Shown here piece by piece: positions 7,421-14,696 of a DNA stretch of 23,151 bases (position 1 is the first letter of the stretch; each line of letters opens with the position of its first letter). The notes beneath the pieces are model-generated. The model was not told the origin of the DNA and ran no database searches. It saw only the letters and a program-made list of their open reading frames with translations. The DNA lies in the NCBI GenBank assembly GCA_964580085.1, contig CAZOJF010000003.1:1-23151 (forward strand). The letters are read 5' to 3'. The stretch is from CAYUWK01 sp964580085 (lineage in GTDB: Bacteria; Patescibacteriota; Minisyncoccia; Minisyncoccales; CG1-02-41-26). The translations under genes were made by a program, and so were the position numbers.

Positions 7421-7503
7421 GCCGGAGGAGGGAGTCGAACCCTCAAGCTCTTGCGAGCAATGGATTTTGAATCCATCATGTTTACCAATTTCATCACCCC
7501 GGC
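7421..7503 (-). tRNA. tRNA-Leu (anticodon CAA)
   Basis: Reading the minus strand: a 7-bp acceptor stem GCCGGGG/CTCCGGC with one G-T pair, a 3-bp D stem ATG/CAT with GG in the loop, an anticodon stem ATGGA/TCCAT around the loop TTCAAAA giving anticodon CAA (reads UUG), a long class II variable arm GCTC-GCAA-GAGC, and a T arm GAGGG-TTCGACT-CCCTC. The discriminator is A, as required for tRNA-Leu. The genomic sequence continues CAA, so the CCA end is not encoded. It lies 39 bases beyond the end of rel on the same strand. Confidence 0.96.
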
Positions 7504-7517
7504 AACTCCGATTTTTT

Positions 7518-7546
7518 ACCTTACCACCAAATTTATATTGTTTCAA
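7518..7546 (-). promoter_or_regulatory. possible promoter for tRNA-Leu
   Basis: On the minus strand TTGAAA (complement of 7541-7546) and TAAGGT (complement of 7518-7523) are separated by 17 bases, with the tRNA 5' end about 15 bases beyond the -10. The -10 keeps only the three most conserved positions. The tRNA may equally be processed from the dprA-topA-rel transcript. Confidence 0.3.
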
Positions 7547-9273
7547 TCTTTAGTAGGATTTTCCCAACTAGCATCAATTACTTTTTGAGGCCATTTTTTC
7601 TGGAGTTTTTTAAGATCTGAGCAATTAATTTTGTGTATAGAAACTCCTTTCTCTTTTGATATAAAGCCCTTAATTTCATCTCCGGGTTTAGGGGAACAAC
7701 ATTTAGCCAAGCTTATTGAAAATCCAGTTTCTTTGCCTAGATAAATTTTTTGAGCCTCTGATTTTCTAAATTTTTTCTTAAAGGGAATTAATTTTTTTAA
7801 AATAGACAACCTTCTTTTAAAAGGTGACTCGTGTTTTAAGAAAATATTTTTTATCTTTTTTATTTTTTCCTCAGCAGATTTGGTTTTGACAAATTTAAGC
7901 CAATCCGCAGAAACACTTTCATTTTTACTTGTTATAATTTCTACGAAATCTCCATTTTTTAAAGGACGAGATAATTTACTCATTTTATTGTTTATTTTTA
8001 CTTCTTTACAATGAGTACCAACTTCGGTGTGAATAGCAAAAGCAAAATCAATAGCGCAAGAACCCTTGGGGAGACTAATAACTTCTCCTTTAGGAGTAAA
8101 AACAAAAATTTTGTGTTTAAAAAGAGTAAAATCTAAATATTCTGAAAGGTTTTCCGAATTTTTAATTTTTTCAGTTAATAACCTTAATTCATTAGTCCAA
8201 GAAAATCTATTTTTATAAATTTTTGGAGAAATTTTTTCTTTATAAGCTAAATGAGCAGCAATACCATACTCAGATTCATTGTGCATTTGTTGAGTTTTAA
8301 TCTGGAATTCCGTTATTTTATTATCTAAACAAAATACAGTAGTATGTAATGCCTTGTAGCCATTTTTTTTAGGTAAGGCTATATAATCTTTAATCCTTCC
8401 AGGCAAGGGATTCCATGTTTTATGAATTGCTCCCAAGGCTTTATAACAATCTTCAATATTGGGGACGATTATTCTGATAGCAAATAAATCATAAATTTCA
8501 GAAAAATCCATATTATGCCTCAAAAGTTTTTCGTATAAGCTGAAATAATATTTCACTCTTTTGTGAATATCGATAAATTCTATTTTTTCATTATTTAAAA
8601 TTTTTATCAGAAGAGACTTAACTCGTTTAAGATATTTTTCTTTTTTGGTATATCTTTCTCTAACTTTTTCTACAACCCAATGAAATTCTTTTGAATAAAG
8701 ACATGGAAAAGCTAAATCTTCAAGTTCTCCCTTTATTTCTCCCATGCCGATTCCATAAGCTAAGGGAGCAAATATTTCAATACTTTCTAAAGCCATTCTC
8801 TTTTGATTCTCTTCTGAAAATTCTTTTAGATTTCTCATAATATCAAGTCGATCTGCTAATTTTATAAAAATAGCTCGTATATCTTTAGTAATTACAAAGA
8901 ACATCTTTCTTAAGTTTTCAGATTGGGAGTTTAAAAGTATTTTTTGCTTTTGCCTTTTATGTATAGGAACAATTTTAATCCTTTTTTTAGGGTATCGTAA
9001 AGAGCTTAATTGTTTTACTTTTTTAATTAAAAATGGGATATCTTTTTCAAATTCTTTCTTTATTTTCTTTCTACTTTCTTCACTAATTTCATGTAAAATT
9101 CCCGAAATTATTGTAGTATCTTTGCTACCCATCTTTTTCAAAATTAAACCTACCCTTAAAGAGTGCTGGAAAGCAAAATCATCTTCTTTAAAGTTTTTTT
9201 TAAGAATCTCTATAGCTTTATCAATCATCTTGTCGTTATTCATTCCTTGCTTAATTTTTTCAATAAGGGGCAT
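7543..9273 (-). CDS. rel: RelA/SpoT homologue ((p)ppGpp synthetase; degenerate hydrolase site), short form
   Basis: 576 aa cytoplasmic stringent-response enzyme. Order: an HD hydrolase-like domain (about 20-190), the synthetase domain with YDLFAIR (261-267), GRIKDYIALPKKNGYKALHTT (from 292), where RIKD is the bifunctional-type motif, and TEFQIKT (321-327), the TGS domain (about 386-448), and a short zinc-finger-like region AKCCSPKPGDEIKG (523-536) with C550/C551 nearby. The family is usually over 700 aa; the C-terminal ACT/RRM domain is missing. In the HD domain the HDxxED motif reads HEISEE (61-66) and LADRLHNM reads LADRLDIM (139-146), so D78 and N148 of Rel are replaced, while H37 and D141 remain. 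Synthetase function looks intact; hydrolase function is doubtful. Third gene of dprA-topA-rel, 7 bases after topA, no SD. Confidence 0.93.
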   Translation of the reverse strand: MPLIEKIKQGMNNDKMIDKAIEILKKNFKEDDFAFQHSLRVGLILKKMGSKDTTIISGILHEISEESRKKIKKEFEKDIPFLIKKVKQLSSLRYPKKRIKIVPIHKRQKQKILLNSQSENLRKMFFVITKDIRAIFIKLADRLDIMRNLKEFSEENQKRMALESIEIFAPLAYGIGMGEIKGELEDLAFPCLYSKEFHWVVEKVRERYTKKEKYLKRVKSLLIKILNNEKIEFIDIHKRVKYYFSLYEKLLRHNMDFSEIYDLFAIRIIVPNIEDCYKALGAIHKTWNPLPGRIKDYIALPKKNGYKALHTTVFCLDNKITEFQIKTQQMHNESEYGIAAHLAYKEKISPKIYKNRFSWTNELRLLTEKIKNSENLSEYLDFTLFKHKIFVFTPKGEVISLPKGSCAIDFAFAIHTEVGTHCKEVKINNKMSKLSRPLKNGDFVEIITSKNESVSADWLKFVKTKSAEEKIKKIKNIFLKHESPFKRRLSILKKLIPFKKKFRKSEAQKIYLGKETGFSISLAKCCSPKPGDEIKGFISKEKGVSIHKINCSDLKKLQKKWPQKVIDASWENPTKD

Positions 9274-9280
9274 AATTATA

Positions 9281-11314
9281 TTATTTACATTCCTTATTAG
9301 AACATTTTATCTGCCCTTTTTTATCAACAACCATAAGCGAACCACATTTGGGACATATCTCGCCATTTGGTTTATCCCATAAGGCAAAATCACATTTTGG
9401 CCATCTATTACAGGCGTAAAATGTTTTACCTCTTTTTGTTCTTTTTTCTACAATTTCTCCTTCTTGGCATTTTGGGCATTTAATTCCTAGGGTTGGACGT
9501 GCTAGGGGCCTTTTATATTTACATTTTGGGAAATTGCTACAACCATAAAATTTTCCATATCTACTCCACCTTATTAAAAGAGGGCTTCCGCATTCAGGAC
9601 ATATTTCATTTGTTTCTTCAGTCGTATCTTTTTTAACGATTTCTTTTTCTTTTTCCTTTAAATTTTTCTCAAAAGGTTTATAAAAATTATCTAAAACTTT
9701 TAACCAATTTTCTTCTCCTTTAGCAATCTTATCTAAGCTTTCTTCCATTTGGGATGTAAATTTTATATCAACTATTTCGGAGAAATGTTTAGATAAAAGA
9801 TTATTTACTAAGATTCCAATTTCTGTTGGCTGGAATCTTTTTTTCTCGTCTTTGTTCACATAATTTCTTCTCTGAATAACGTCTAATGTTGGAGCATAGG
9901 TTGAAGGCCGGCCAATACCCTGTTTTTCTAAAACCTTAATTAAACTGGCTTCATTATATCTTGATGGAGGTTGAGTAAAATGTTGGGCGGGGATGAGCTC
10001 TTTAAGCTTCAAAATTTCACTTTTTACAAGTAAAGGTAATTCATTTTCTTCTGTCTTTATTTGATATACCTTAAGGAATCCATCGAATTTTAATGTTTGG
10101 CCATTACTTCTAAAGACATAATTTTTAGCAGAAATATCAACTTGAGTAGAATCAAAACAGGCTTGTTGCATTTGGGAAGCAATAAATCTTTGCCAGATTA
10201 AATTATATAATTGGTATTGTTGTTTTTCTAATTTTAATCTTGATTTTAATTTATCTAGAGTTTCTTCTGGGTTTGTTGGTCTTATGGCTTCATGCGCCTC
10301 TTGAGCTGTTTTTGATTTTGTTTTAAATCTTCTGAAAGAGCCAGCCCAATAATTTTTTCCGTAATTTTTAACGATAAAGTTTTGAGCTTTATTCAAAGAT
10401 TCTTCAGAAAGATTTAAAGAATCTGTTCGGTGATAAGAAATACAACCTTTTTCATAAAGACCTTGGGCTAGGAACATTGTTTTTTTGGCTGAAAAATGGA
10501 ATTTACTCCAAGATTGTTGTTGTAATGTACTAGTTTTAAAAGGAGGTAAAGGATTCTTTTTAACCTCTTTTTTTATAATGTCTATTATTTTATACTCAGC
10601 ATTTTCAAGATTTTTAATGATTTCCTCAGCTTCTTTTTTATCTCTGATGCCCAACTTAATAATAACCTTATTGTCTTTTTTTATTAAGTTTGCCTCAAAT
10701 GGTAAAATGTTTTTTTCTAATTTTTCAAGATTAACAACAACTGTCCAATATTCTTGAGGAACAAAATCTTTAATTTCTTTTTCTCTTTCCACAATAAGTT
10801 TTAGAACTACTGATTGGACCCTGCCGGCTGACAGCCCTCTCATTATTTTTTTCCAGAGAAGAGGGGATAATTTGTATCCAACTAATCTATCTAATATCCT
10901 TCTGGTTTGTTGAGCATTTACTAAATTTATATCAATCTCTCGTGGATTTTTTAATGCTTTTTCTATTGCGGACTTTGTAATTTCATGAAAAACAATTCTC
11001 TGGTAATCTTTTTTTCCTTCTAACTTTAAAGCCGAAACAAGATGCCAGGCTATCGCTTCACCTTCTCTATCTTCATCGGTAGCCAGTATTACATTTTCCA
11101 CTTTAGGCAAAGAATCTTTTAATTCTTTAACTCGTTTTCTGGCTTTAGTCGGGACAACGTATTGAGGTTCAAAATTATTTTCTATATCTATCCCTAATTT
11201 ACTTTTTGGTAAATCGCGTATATGTCCATAAGAAGACAGAACTTTATATTTTGATCCTAAAAACTTACTAATTGTTTTACATTTTGTAGGACTTTCTACG
11301 ATAACTAAATTCAT
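9281..11314 (-). CDS. topA: DNA topoisomerase I (type IA)
   Basis: 677 aa enzyme that relaxes negative supercoils through a 5'-phosphotyrosine intermediate. The Toprim domain is at the N-terminus with E7 in VIVESPTK and DEDREGEAIAWHL (80-92). LSAGRVQSV (161-169) is a conserved cleavage-domain motif. The active tyrosine is Y294 in SYHRTDS, where most bacteria have YMRTDS. HEAIRPT (341-347) and GIGRPSTYAPTL (467-478) follow. Three C-terminal C4 zinc ribbons are visible (C572-C598, C613-C641, C654-C676). It is 5 bases after dprA and 7 before rel, all on the minus strand. The start at the MNLVIVESPTK N-terminus is the family norm. No SD. Confidence 0.97.
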   Translation of the reverse strand: MNLVIVESPTKCKTISKFLGSKYKVLSSYGHIRDLPKSKLGIDIENNFEPQYVVPTKARKRVKELKDSLPKVENVILATDEDREGEAIAWHLVSALKLEGKKDYQRIVFHEITKSAIEKALKNPREIDINLVNAQQTRRILDRLVGYKLSPLLWKKIMRGLSAGRVQSVVLKLIVEREKEIKDFVPQEYWTVVVNLEKLEKNILPFEANLIKKDNKVIIKLGIRDKKEAEEIIKNLENAEYKIIDIIKKEVKKNPLPPFKTSTLQQQSWSKFHFSAKKTMFLAQGLYEKGCISYHRTDSLNLSEESLNKAQNFIVKNYGKNYWAGSFRRFKTKSKTAQEAHEAIRPTNPEETLDKLKSRLKLEKQQYQLYNLIWQRFIASQMQQACFDSTQVDISAKNYVFRSNGQTLKFDGFLKVYQIKTEENELPLLVKSEILKLKELIPAQHFTQPPSRYNEASLIKVLEKQGIGRPSTYAPTLDVIQRRNYVNKDEKKRFQPTEIGILVNNLLSKHFSEIVDIKFTSQMEESLDKIAKGEENWLKVLDNFYKPFEKNLKEKEKEIVKKDTTEETNEICPECGSPLLIRWSRYGKFYGCSNFPKCKYKRPLARPTLGIKCPKCQEGEIVEKRTKRGKTFYACNRWPKCDFALWDKPNGEICPKCGSLMVVDKKGQIKCSNKECK

Positions 11315-11319
11315 GGTTT

Positions 11320-11994
11320 TTAATATATTTTATTAGGTAAACTTAATTCTTTCAAAATATCATTGGCACTTTCTACTAGTTTAGCGCCTTTTTTAATTAA
11401 ATCATGACAACCACGAGAATTTACGGAATTAATTGAACCAGGTATGGCAAAAATCTTTCTTTTTTGTTCTCGGGCATATTTAGCAGTTATCAATGCCCCC
11501 GAGCCAAAATTAGCTTCTATAACTAGCACTCCTAAACTTAACCCCGAAATTATTCTATTTCTTTCCGGGAAGGTGAATTTATTTCCTCGTGTTTTAGGAG
11601 GATATTCAGAAATCAAACAACCCTTTTTCTCTAAAATCTTTTTGGATAATTCTAAATTTTCTGGAGGATAAATACTTTGTTTATCAATTCCTGTCCCCAA
11701 AACAGCAATTGTTCTACCGTCCACATCAATAGTACCCTTATGGGCGTAAGTGTCAATTCCTATGGCCATTCCACTTACAATTGTCAAACCAGCTTTTGAT
11801 AGATCTCGAGCGATTAAAAAAGCAACACTCTTTCCATATTCAGAACACCTACGTGTTCCCACAATAGCAAAACATTTTTCGTTTTCCAATATCTCTCCTC
11901 TTAAGTAAAGGACCTGGGGAGGATTAAATATTTTTTTTAATAAAAGAGGATAGTTTTTATCCTCTAAATTTATGGTTTTTATTTCTGATTCCAT
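11320..11994 (-). CDS. dprA: DNA-processing protein DprA (core only)
   Basis: 224 aa Rossmann-like protein that loads RecA on incoming single-stranded DNA during natural transformation. Conserved blocks: YLRGE (30-34), GTRRCSEYG (46-54), SGMAIGIDTYAHKGTI (74-89), SEYPP (129-133), FPERNRIISGLS (142-153) and SGALITAKYA (165-174). It begins immediately before the core; the N-terminal SAM domain and the C-terminal winged helix of longer DprAs are absent, so this is a minimal form. It heads the dprA-topA-rel run, and its upstream region is shared with a divergent promoter at 12032-12059. A weak TTGAAA-16-TAAACT lies just upstream (12001-12028, minus), again very close to the ATG. No competence pilus genes are in the window. 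Confidence 0.94.
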   Translation of the reverse strand: MESEIKTINLEDKNYPLLLKKIFNPPQVLYLRGEILENEKCFAIVGTRRCSEYGKSVAFLIARDLSKAGLTIVSGMAIGIDTYAHKGTIDVDGRTIAVLGTGIDKQSIYPPENLELSKKILEKKGCLISEYPPKTRGNKFTFPERNRIISGLSLGVLVIEANFGSGALITAKYAREQKRKIFAIPGSINSVNSRGCHDLIKKGAKLVESANDILKELSLPNKIY

Positions 11995-12031
11995 TAGTTA
12001 AGTTTAATATCTTTTCATTTTATTTCAACTC

Positions 12032-12059
12032 TTGACTTTTTTAGTAAAAGTGGTATGCT
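12032..12059 (+). promoter_or_regulatory. sigma70-type promoter of the 87-aa gene
   Basis: TTGACT (12032-12037) and TATGCT (12054-12059) are separated by 16 bases, each 5 of 6 to consensus. The predicted start near 12066 gives a leader of about 35 bases containing the SD. It is one of the two best -35/-10 pairs seen in the window. Confidence 0.7.
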
Positions 12060-12087
12060 GGTAACAGAATTTTTAAAAAATATACGG

Positions 12088-12094
12088 AAAGGAG
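12088..12094 (+). promoter_or_regulatory. strong Shine-Dalgarno site of the 87-aa gene
   Basis: AAAGGAG ends 6 bases before the ATG at 12101 and fixes the start. Such a site is absent from the named genes around it. Confidence 0.75.
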
Positions 12095-12100
12095 TAAAAA

Positions 12101-12364
12101 ATGTTTAAACTAGAAGAAAGGAAAAAAAGAAAAAGGATTAATAATTTTTTTGAAAAGAAAAATAATTCAAAATCGGAAAAACCTTCTAATGATATTGACA
12201 AATCATTGCCGAAAGGATTTTCAACGGAAGAGAGTGAAGATTTTATTTTTTTATTTTATGGAAAAAAAAGGATTGCTACTTTTTGTGTAACAAAAGTTAT
12301 AAAGGAAAAGATAGAACAAAGAATAAAAGAATTTCAAAAGGATAAACATAAACATAATAGATGA
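12101..12364 (+). CDS. 87-aa lysine-rich small protein (unknown)
   Basis: Unrecognised. The N-terminal third is strongly basic (residues 5-32, KRKR and KK clusters), followed by an acidic/serine linker, a compact hydrophobic segment ESEDFIFLFYGKKRIATFCV (45-64) resembling two beta strands around a turn, and a charged C-terminal helix ending HKHNR. It has no signal peptide or membrane helix. The gene stands alone: consensus promoter, strong SD, TGA stop and a long terminator hairpin 8 bases downstream, between divergent dprA and a convergent glycosidase gene. That set-up suggests a real and well-expressed protein. Nucleic-acid binding is plausible from the charge but is only inference. Confidence 0.75.
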   Translation: MFKLEERKKRKRINNFFEKKNNSKSEKPSNDIDKSLPKGFSTEESEDFIFLFYGKKRIATFCVTKVIKEKIEQRIKEFQKDKHKHNR

Positions 12365-12372
12365 GAAATAAA

Positions 12373-12421
12373 AAATAGCCGGGCAAGAATATATTATAAA
12401 ATTATATTCTCCCGGCTATTT
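12373..12421. terminator. bidirectional terminator hairpin
   Basis: A long stem pairs 12373-12383 with 12411-12421 (core AATAGCCGGG / CCCGGCTATT). After a 2-base bulge it continues as 12386-12393 with 12403-12410, closing on a 9-base loop. A runs on the left (12370-12375) give a T tail on the minus strand; the + strand tail is TATTTAATTTA. It lies between the convergent 87-aa and glycosidase genes and can serve both. Confidence 0.85.
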
Positions 12422-12424
12422 AAT

Positions 12425-13435
12425 TTATTCAGATGCAAATAGTTTTTTTGCTTCGTCCCATATCTGGGAGTCATTATGTTCTTGTTTCATCCAGTACCAC
12501 CATTCAGTCCCCCAGAGATAGAAAGTATCTCCTCCAGTGTTTCTAGAGAATTCTATAATATCTCTAAATCGTTCAATATTCATTGTTTTATTTTGTTCAT
12601 CTAAGGAGAGAGTATATGTTAATCCTGGCCCCCATGGTTCTGCTTGGAGTTCGATACAAATCACCTTTTTATGAAATAATTTATCAACCAACCATGCTTT
12701 TCTACTATAAAAAACAGGGGGCATTGGATAGGTAAGATATATACTCAGTTCATGAAACCAAACTTTTTCATATAAACTATGTCCAACGATATCTCCATAT
12801 TTTGCTGGTCTAAACCAAAAAGGAAGTTCTCCGCTTCCAGTTATTATTATTGGTCTTTTGCTGTCTAATGATTTAACAAGTTCAATTTCTTGTTTTAAGA
12901 TTTTTTTATCTGTAAAACGGGACTCTCCAAAAGGGAAAAATGGTTCATTTTCTACTTGCCAGGTCAAAATATTCTCATTATCTTTATATCTATTTACAAT
13001 TTTTTCGATATATATTAATAATTTCTTATCTTGCTCTTCTTGGGGTTGGTTTTCAATCCAACAAGGTTTATGATACTCTGGCCAACGAGGAACTTTTTTA
13101 CCTATTGCTAAGATTATTTTAATATCTCTTTTTTTAGCTTGATCTATTTGCCAGTCTAAATCTTGAAAATCATAAGTGCCTTCTTCTTTTTCGATTAAGT
13201 CCCAATAGGCTATTAGTCTTATATTTTTAATTTTTAAATCATCAAGAACTGCCAAATAATTTTCCTTCCAATCAAGCCCTAGTTCTTCTGAGTATTTTTG
13301 AGAAAAACTAACTCCCCAGGTAATGTTTTCAGCTGGTTTTGGCTTTCCTATAAACAAAAAACATCCTAATAATAATAGAAGGAACAAGATAATAAATAAA
13401 ACTTTCTTTAAGATTTTTTTAAAGCGTAGACTCAT
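12425..13435 (-). CDS. membrane-anchored clan GH-A glycosidase-like protein
   Basis: 336 aa. A basic N-terminus is followed by one long hydrophobic helix (about 11-30, with LLLGC that weakly resembles a lipobox), so the enzyme is probably anchored outside the membrane. The rest looks like a TIM barrel of clan GH-A (GH5/GH39/GH42-like): an early IRLIAYWDLIEKEEGTYDF strand region (72-90), the acid/base motif VENEP (161-165, E164), a probable nucleophile strand VICIELQAEPWGP (258-270, E262 or E266) and an aromatic WGTEWWYW (308-315). I cannot assign the GH family or substrate. It is transcribed separately from the GH1 gene, since a terminator (13467-13508) lies between. No SD. It could cleave beta-linked envelope or environmental glycans. 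Confidence 0.72.
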   Translation of the reverse strand: MSLRFKKILKKVLFIILFLLLLLGCFLFIGKPKPAENITWGVSFSQKYSEELGLDWKENYLAVLDDLKIKNIRLIAYWDLIEKEEGTYDFQDLDWQIDQAKKRDIKIILAIGKKVPRWPEYHKPCWIENQPQEEQDKKLLIYIEKIVNRYKDNENILTWQVENEPFFPFGESRFTDKKILKQEIELVKSLDSKRPIIITGSGELPFWFRPAKYGDIVGHSLYEKVWFHELSIYLTYPMPPVFYSRKAWLVDKLFHKKVICIELQAEPWGPGLTYTLSLDEQNKTMNIERFRDIIEFSRNTGGDTFYLWGTEWWYWMKQEHNDSQIWDEAKKLFASE

Positions 13436-13466
13436 AAAAATTATTAAATTTAATTAAAATAGTAAC

Positions 13467-13508
13467 AAAAAAATAATCTAATCTCAAAATTAATAAGAGA
13501 TTAAGATT
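13467..13508 (-). terminator. terminator of the pth-GT-EamA-GH1 operon
   Basis: The stem 13475-13485 pairs with 13497-13508 (11 bp, one bulged A), with an 11-base loop. On the minus strand it is followed by a run of seven T (complement of 13467-13473). It lies 19 bases past the GH1 stop, and the rest of the 13436-13526 gap is featureless AT-rich sequence. Confidence 0.75.
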
Positions 13509-13526
13509 TTAAAAAATAAACTCTGT

Positions 13527-14687
13527 TTATATAATAGCATTATTTTTACAAATTTGCCCATATACTTTTGCGCTGGCCCGTGGTTTTCGCTGAAGATTGT
13601 TATTATGATCAATTTCTATTACGCCAAAACGTGGTTTAAATCCTTCAGCCCATTCAAAATTATCAATTAAAGACCAATGAAAGTATCCTCGGATGTCCAC
13701 TCCTTCTTGGATGGCTTGGTGAACCCATTTCAAGTGGTCAACAATAAATTTTGAACAGTATTTATCTTTTGCATCAGCTATGCCATTTTCCATAATATAA
13801 ATCGGTTTTTTGTATCTTTGTAGTTCTTTCAAAACATAATAAATGCCCTTAGGATAAATTTCCCATCCCAAATCAGATGAGGTTGTGCTATTATAACTTT
13901 TTGTTTTTAATGGAAATTGGATTCTATTGTGAAAATAATAATTTAAACCAATAAAATCAGAATATTTTTTTACTTTATTTAAAAAATATCTATTCCAAAA
14001 ATAACTACTCATAGAAGAAGAAAATTTATCTAAAAAGGATTTTTTTTCATATGGTTCAAAAAACATATTATTTGTAGCAATACTAATCTTTGCGCTAGGA
14101 TCGATTCTTTGAATAATTGTATGAGCTGCTTTATGTGCTTTGATCATATTAAAAAGTACATTGAATCTTTTTAAAAGACTCTTTTTAGCTGGTGGCCAGT
14201 TACACACCACATATCCTTCCAATATATAAACTAATGGCTCATTAATCGTAATCCAAAAATCAACGTATTCTCCTAAATTTTGGACAACGAACTCTGAATA
14301 GCGAGCAAAATAGTCAATAACTTTTTTGTTTTCCCATCCACCTTCTTTAACTAACCATAAAGGGTTTGTAAAATGGTGTAATGTAACAAACGGTTTAAGG
14401 TTATGTTTTTTTAGAGATAAAAGTACCTTTTTATAGTGCTCAATCTCTTTAAAATTCCATTTACCTTTTTCTGGTTCAATTCGTGACCATTCAATTGAAA
14501 AGCGATGGGCATTATTGTGTAAGATATTTTTAGCCAAATCAAAATCTTCCTCATATCTATTATAATGATCACAAGCTAAGCCAGCATCTTTCCATTCTGC
14601 CCAATCACAATTTTTAATTCCACCTTCAACTTGATAAGCAGAAGTAGCTGTGCCCCATAGGAAATTTTTTGGAAACTTTAATATCAT
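13527..14687 (-). CDS. glycoside hydrolase family 1 (beta-glucosidase/beta-galactosidase-like)
   Basis: 386 aa retaining beta-glycosidase, cytoplasmic (no signal peptide). The N-terminal GH1 signature FLWGTATSAYQVEG (9-22, with Q19 of the -1 subsite) is followed by HRFSIEWSRIEPEKG (61-75), HH at 104-105, acid/base E150 in TINEP, nucleophile E300 in IMENG, and HWSLIDNFEWAEGF (337-350, E345 and W346 for sugar hydroxyls). All catalytic residues are present, although the protein is about 60-90 residues shorter than most GH1 enzymes, mainly in the second half of the barrel. It is the last gene of a four-gene minus-strand operon, 9 bases after the EamA gene. Likely acts on an aryl-, alkyl- or lipid-beta-glycoside or disaccharide; specificity is unknown. 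Confidence 0.95.
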   Translation of the reverse strand: MILKFPKNFLWGTATSAYQVEGGIKNCDWAEWKDAGLACDHYNRYEEDFDLAKNILHNNAHRFSIEWSRIEPEKGKWNFKEIEHYKKVLLSLKKHNLKPFVTLHHFTNPLWLVKEGGWENKKVIDYFARYSEFVVQNLGEYVDFWITINEPLVYILEGYVVCNWPPAKKSLLKRFNVLFNMIKAHKAAHTIIQRIDPSAKISIATNNMFFEPYEKKSFLDKFSSSMSSYFWNRYFLNKVKKYSDFIGLNYYFHNRIQFPLKTKSYNSTTSSDLGWEIYPKGIYYVLKELQRYKKPIYIMENGIADAKDKYCSKFIVDHLKWVHQAIQEGVDIRGYFHWSLIDNFEWAEGFKPRFGVIEIDHNNNLQRKPRASAKVYGQICKNNAII

Positions 14688-14696
14688 TATTAATTT

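Noticed and set aside
10485..10757. + strand frame opposite topA
   Set aside because: Shadow of a conserved coding region with no start signals or protein-like features of its own.
13436..13526. Hidden small gene between the two glycosidase genes
   Set aside because: No open frame of useful length; the gap is explained by the terminator and an AT-rich upstream region.
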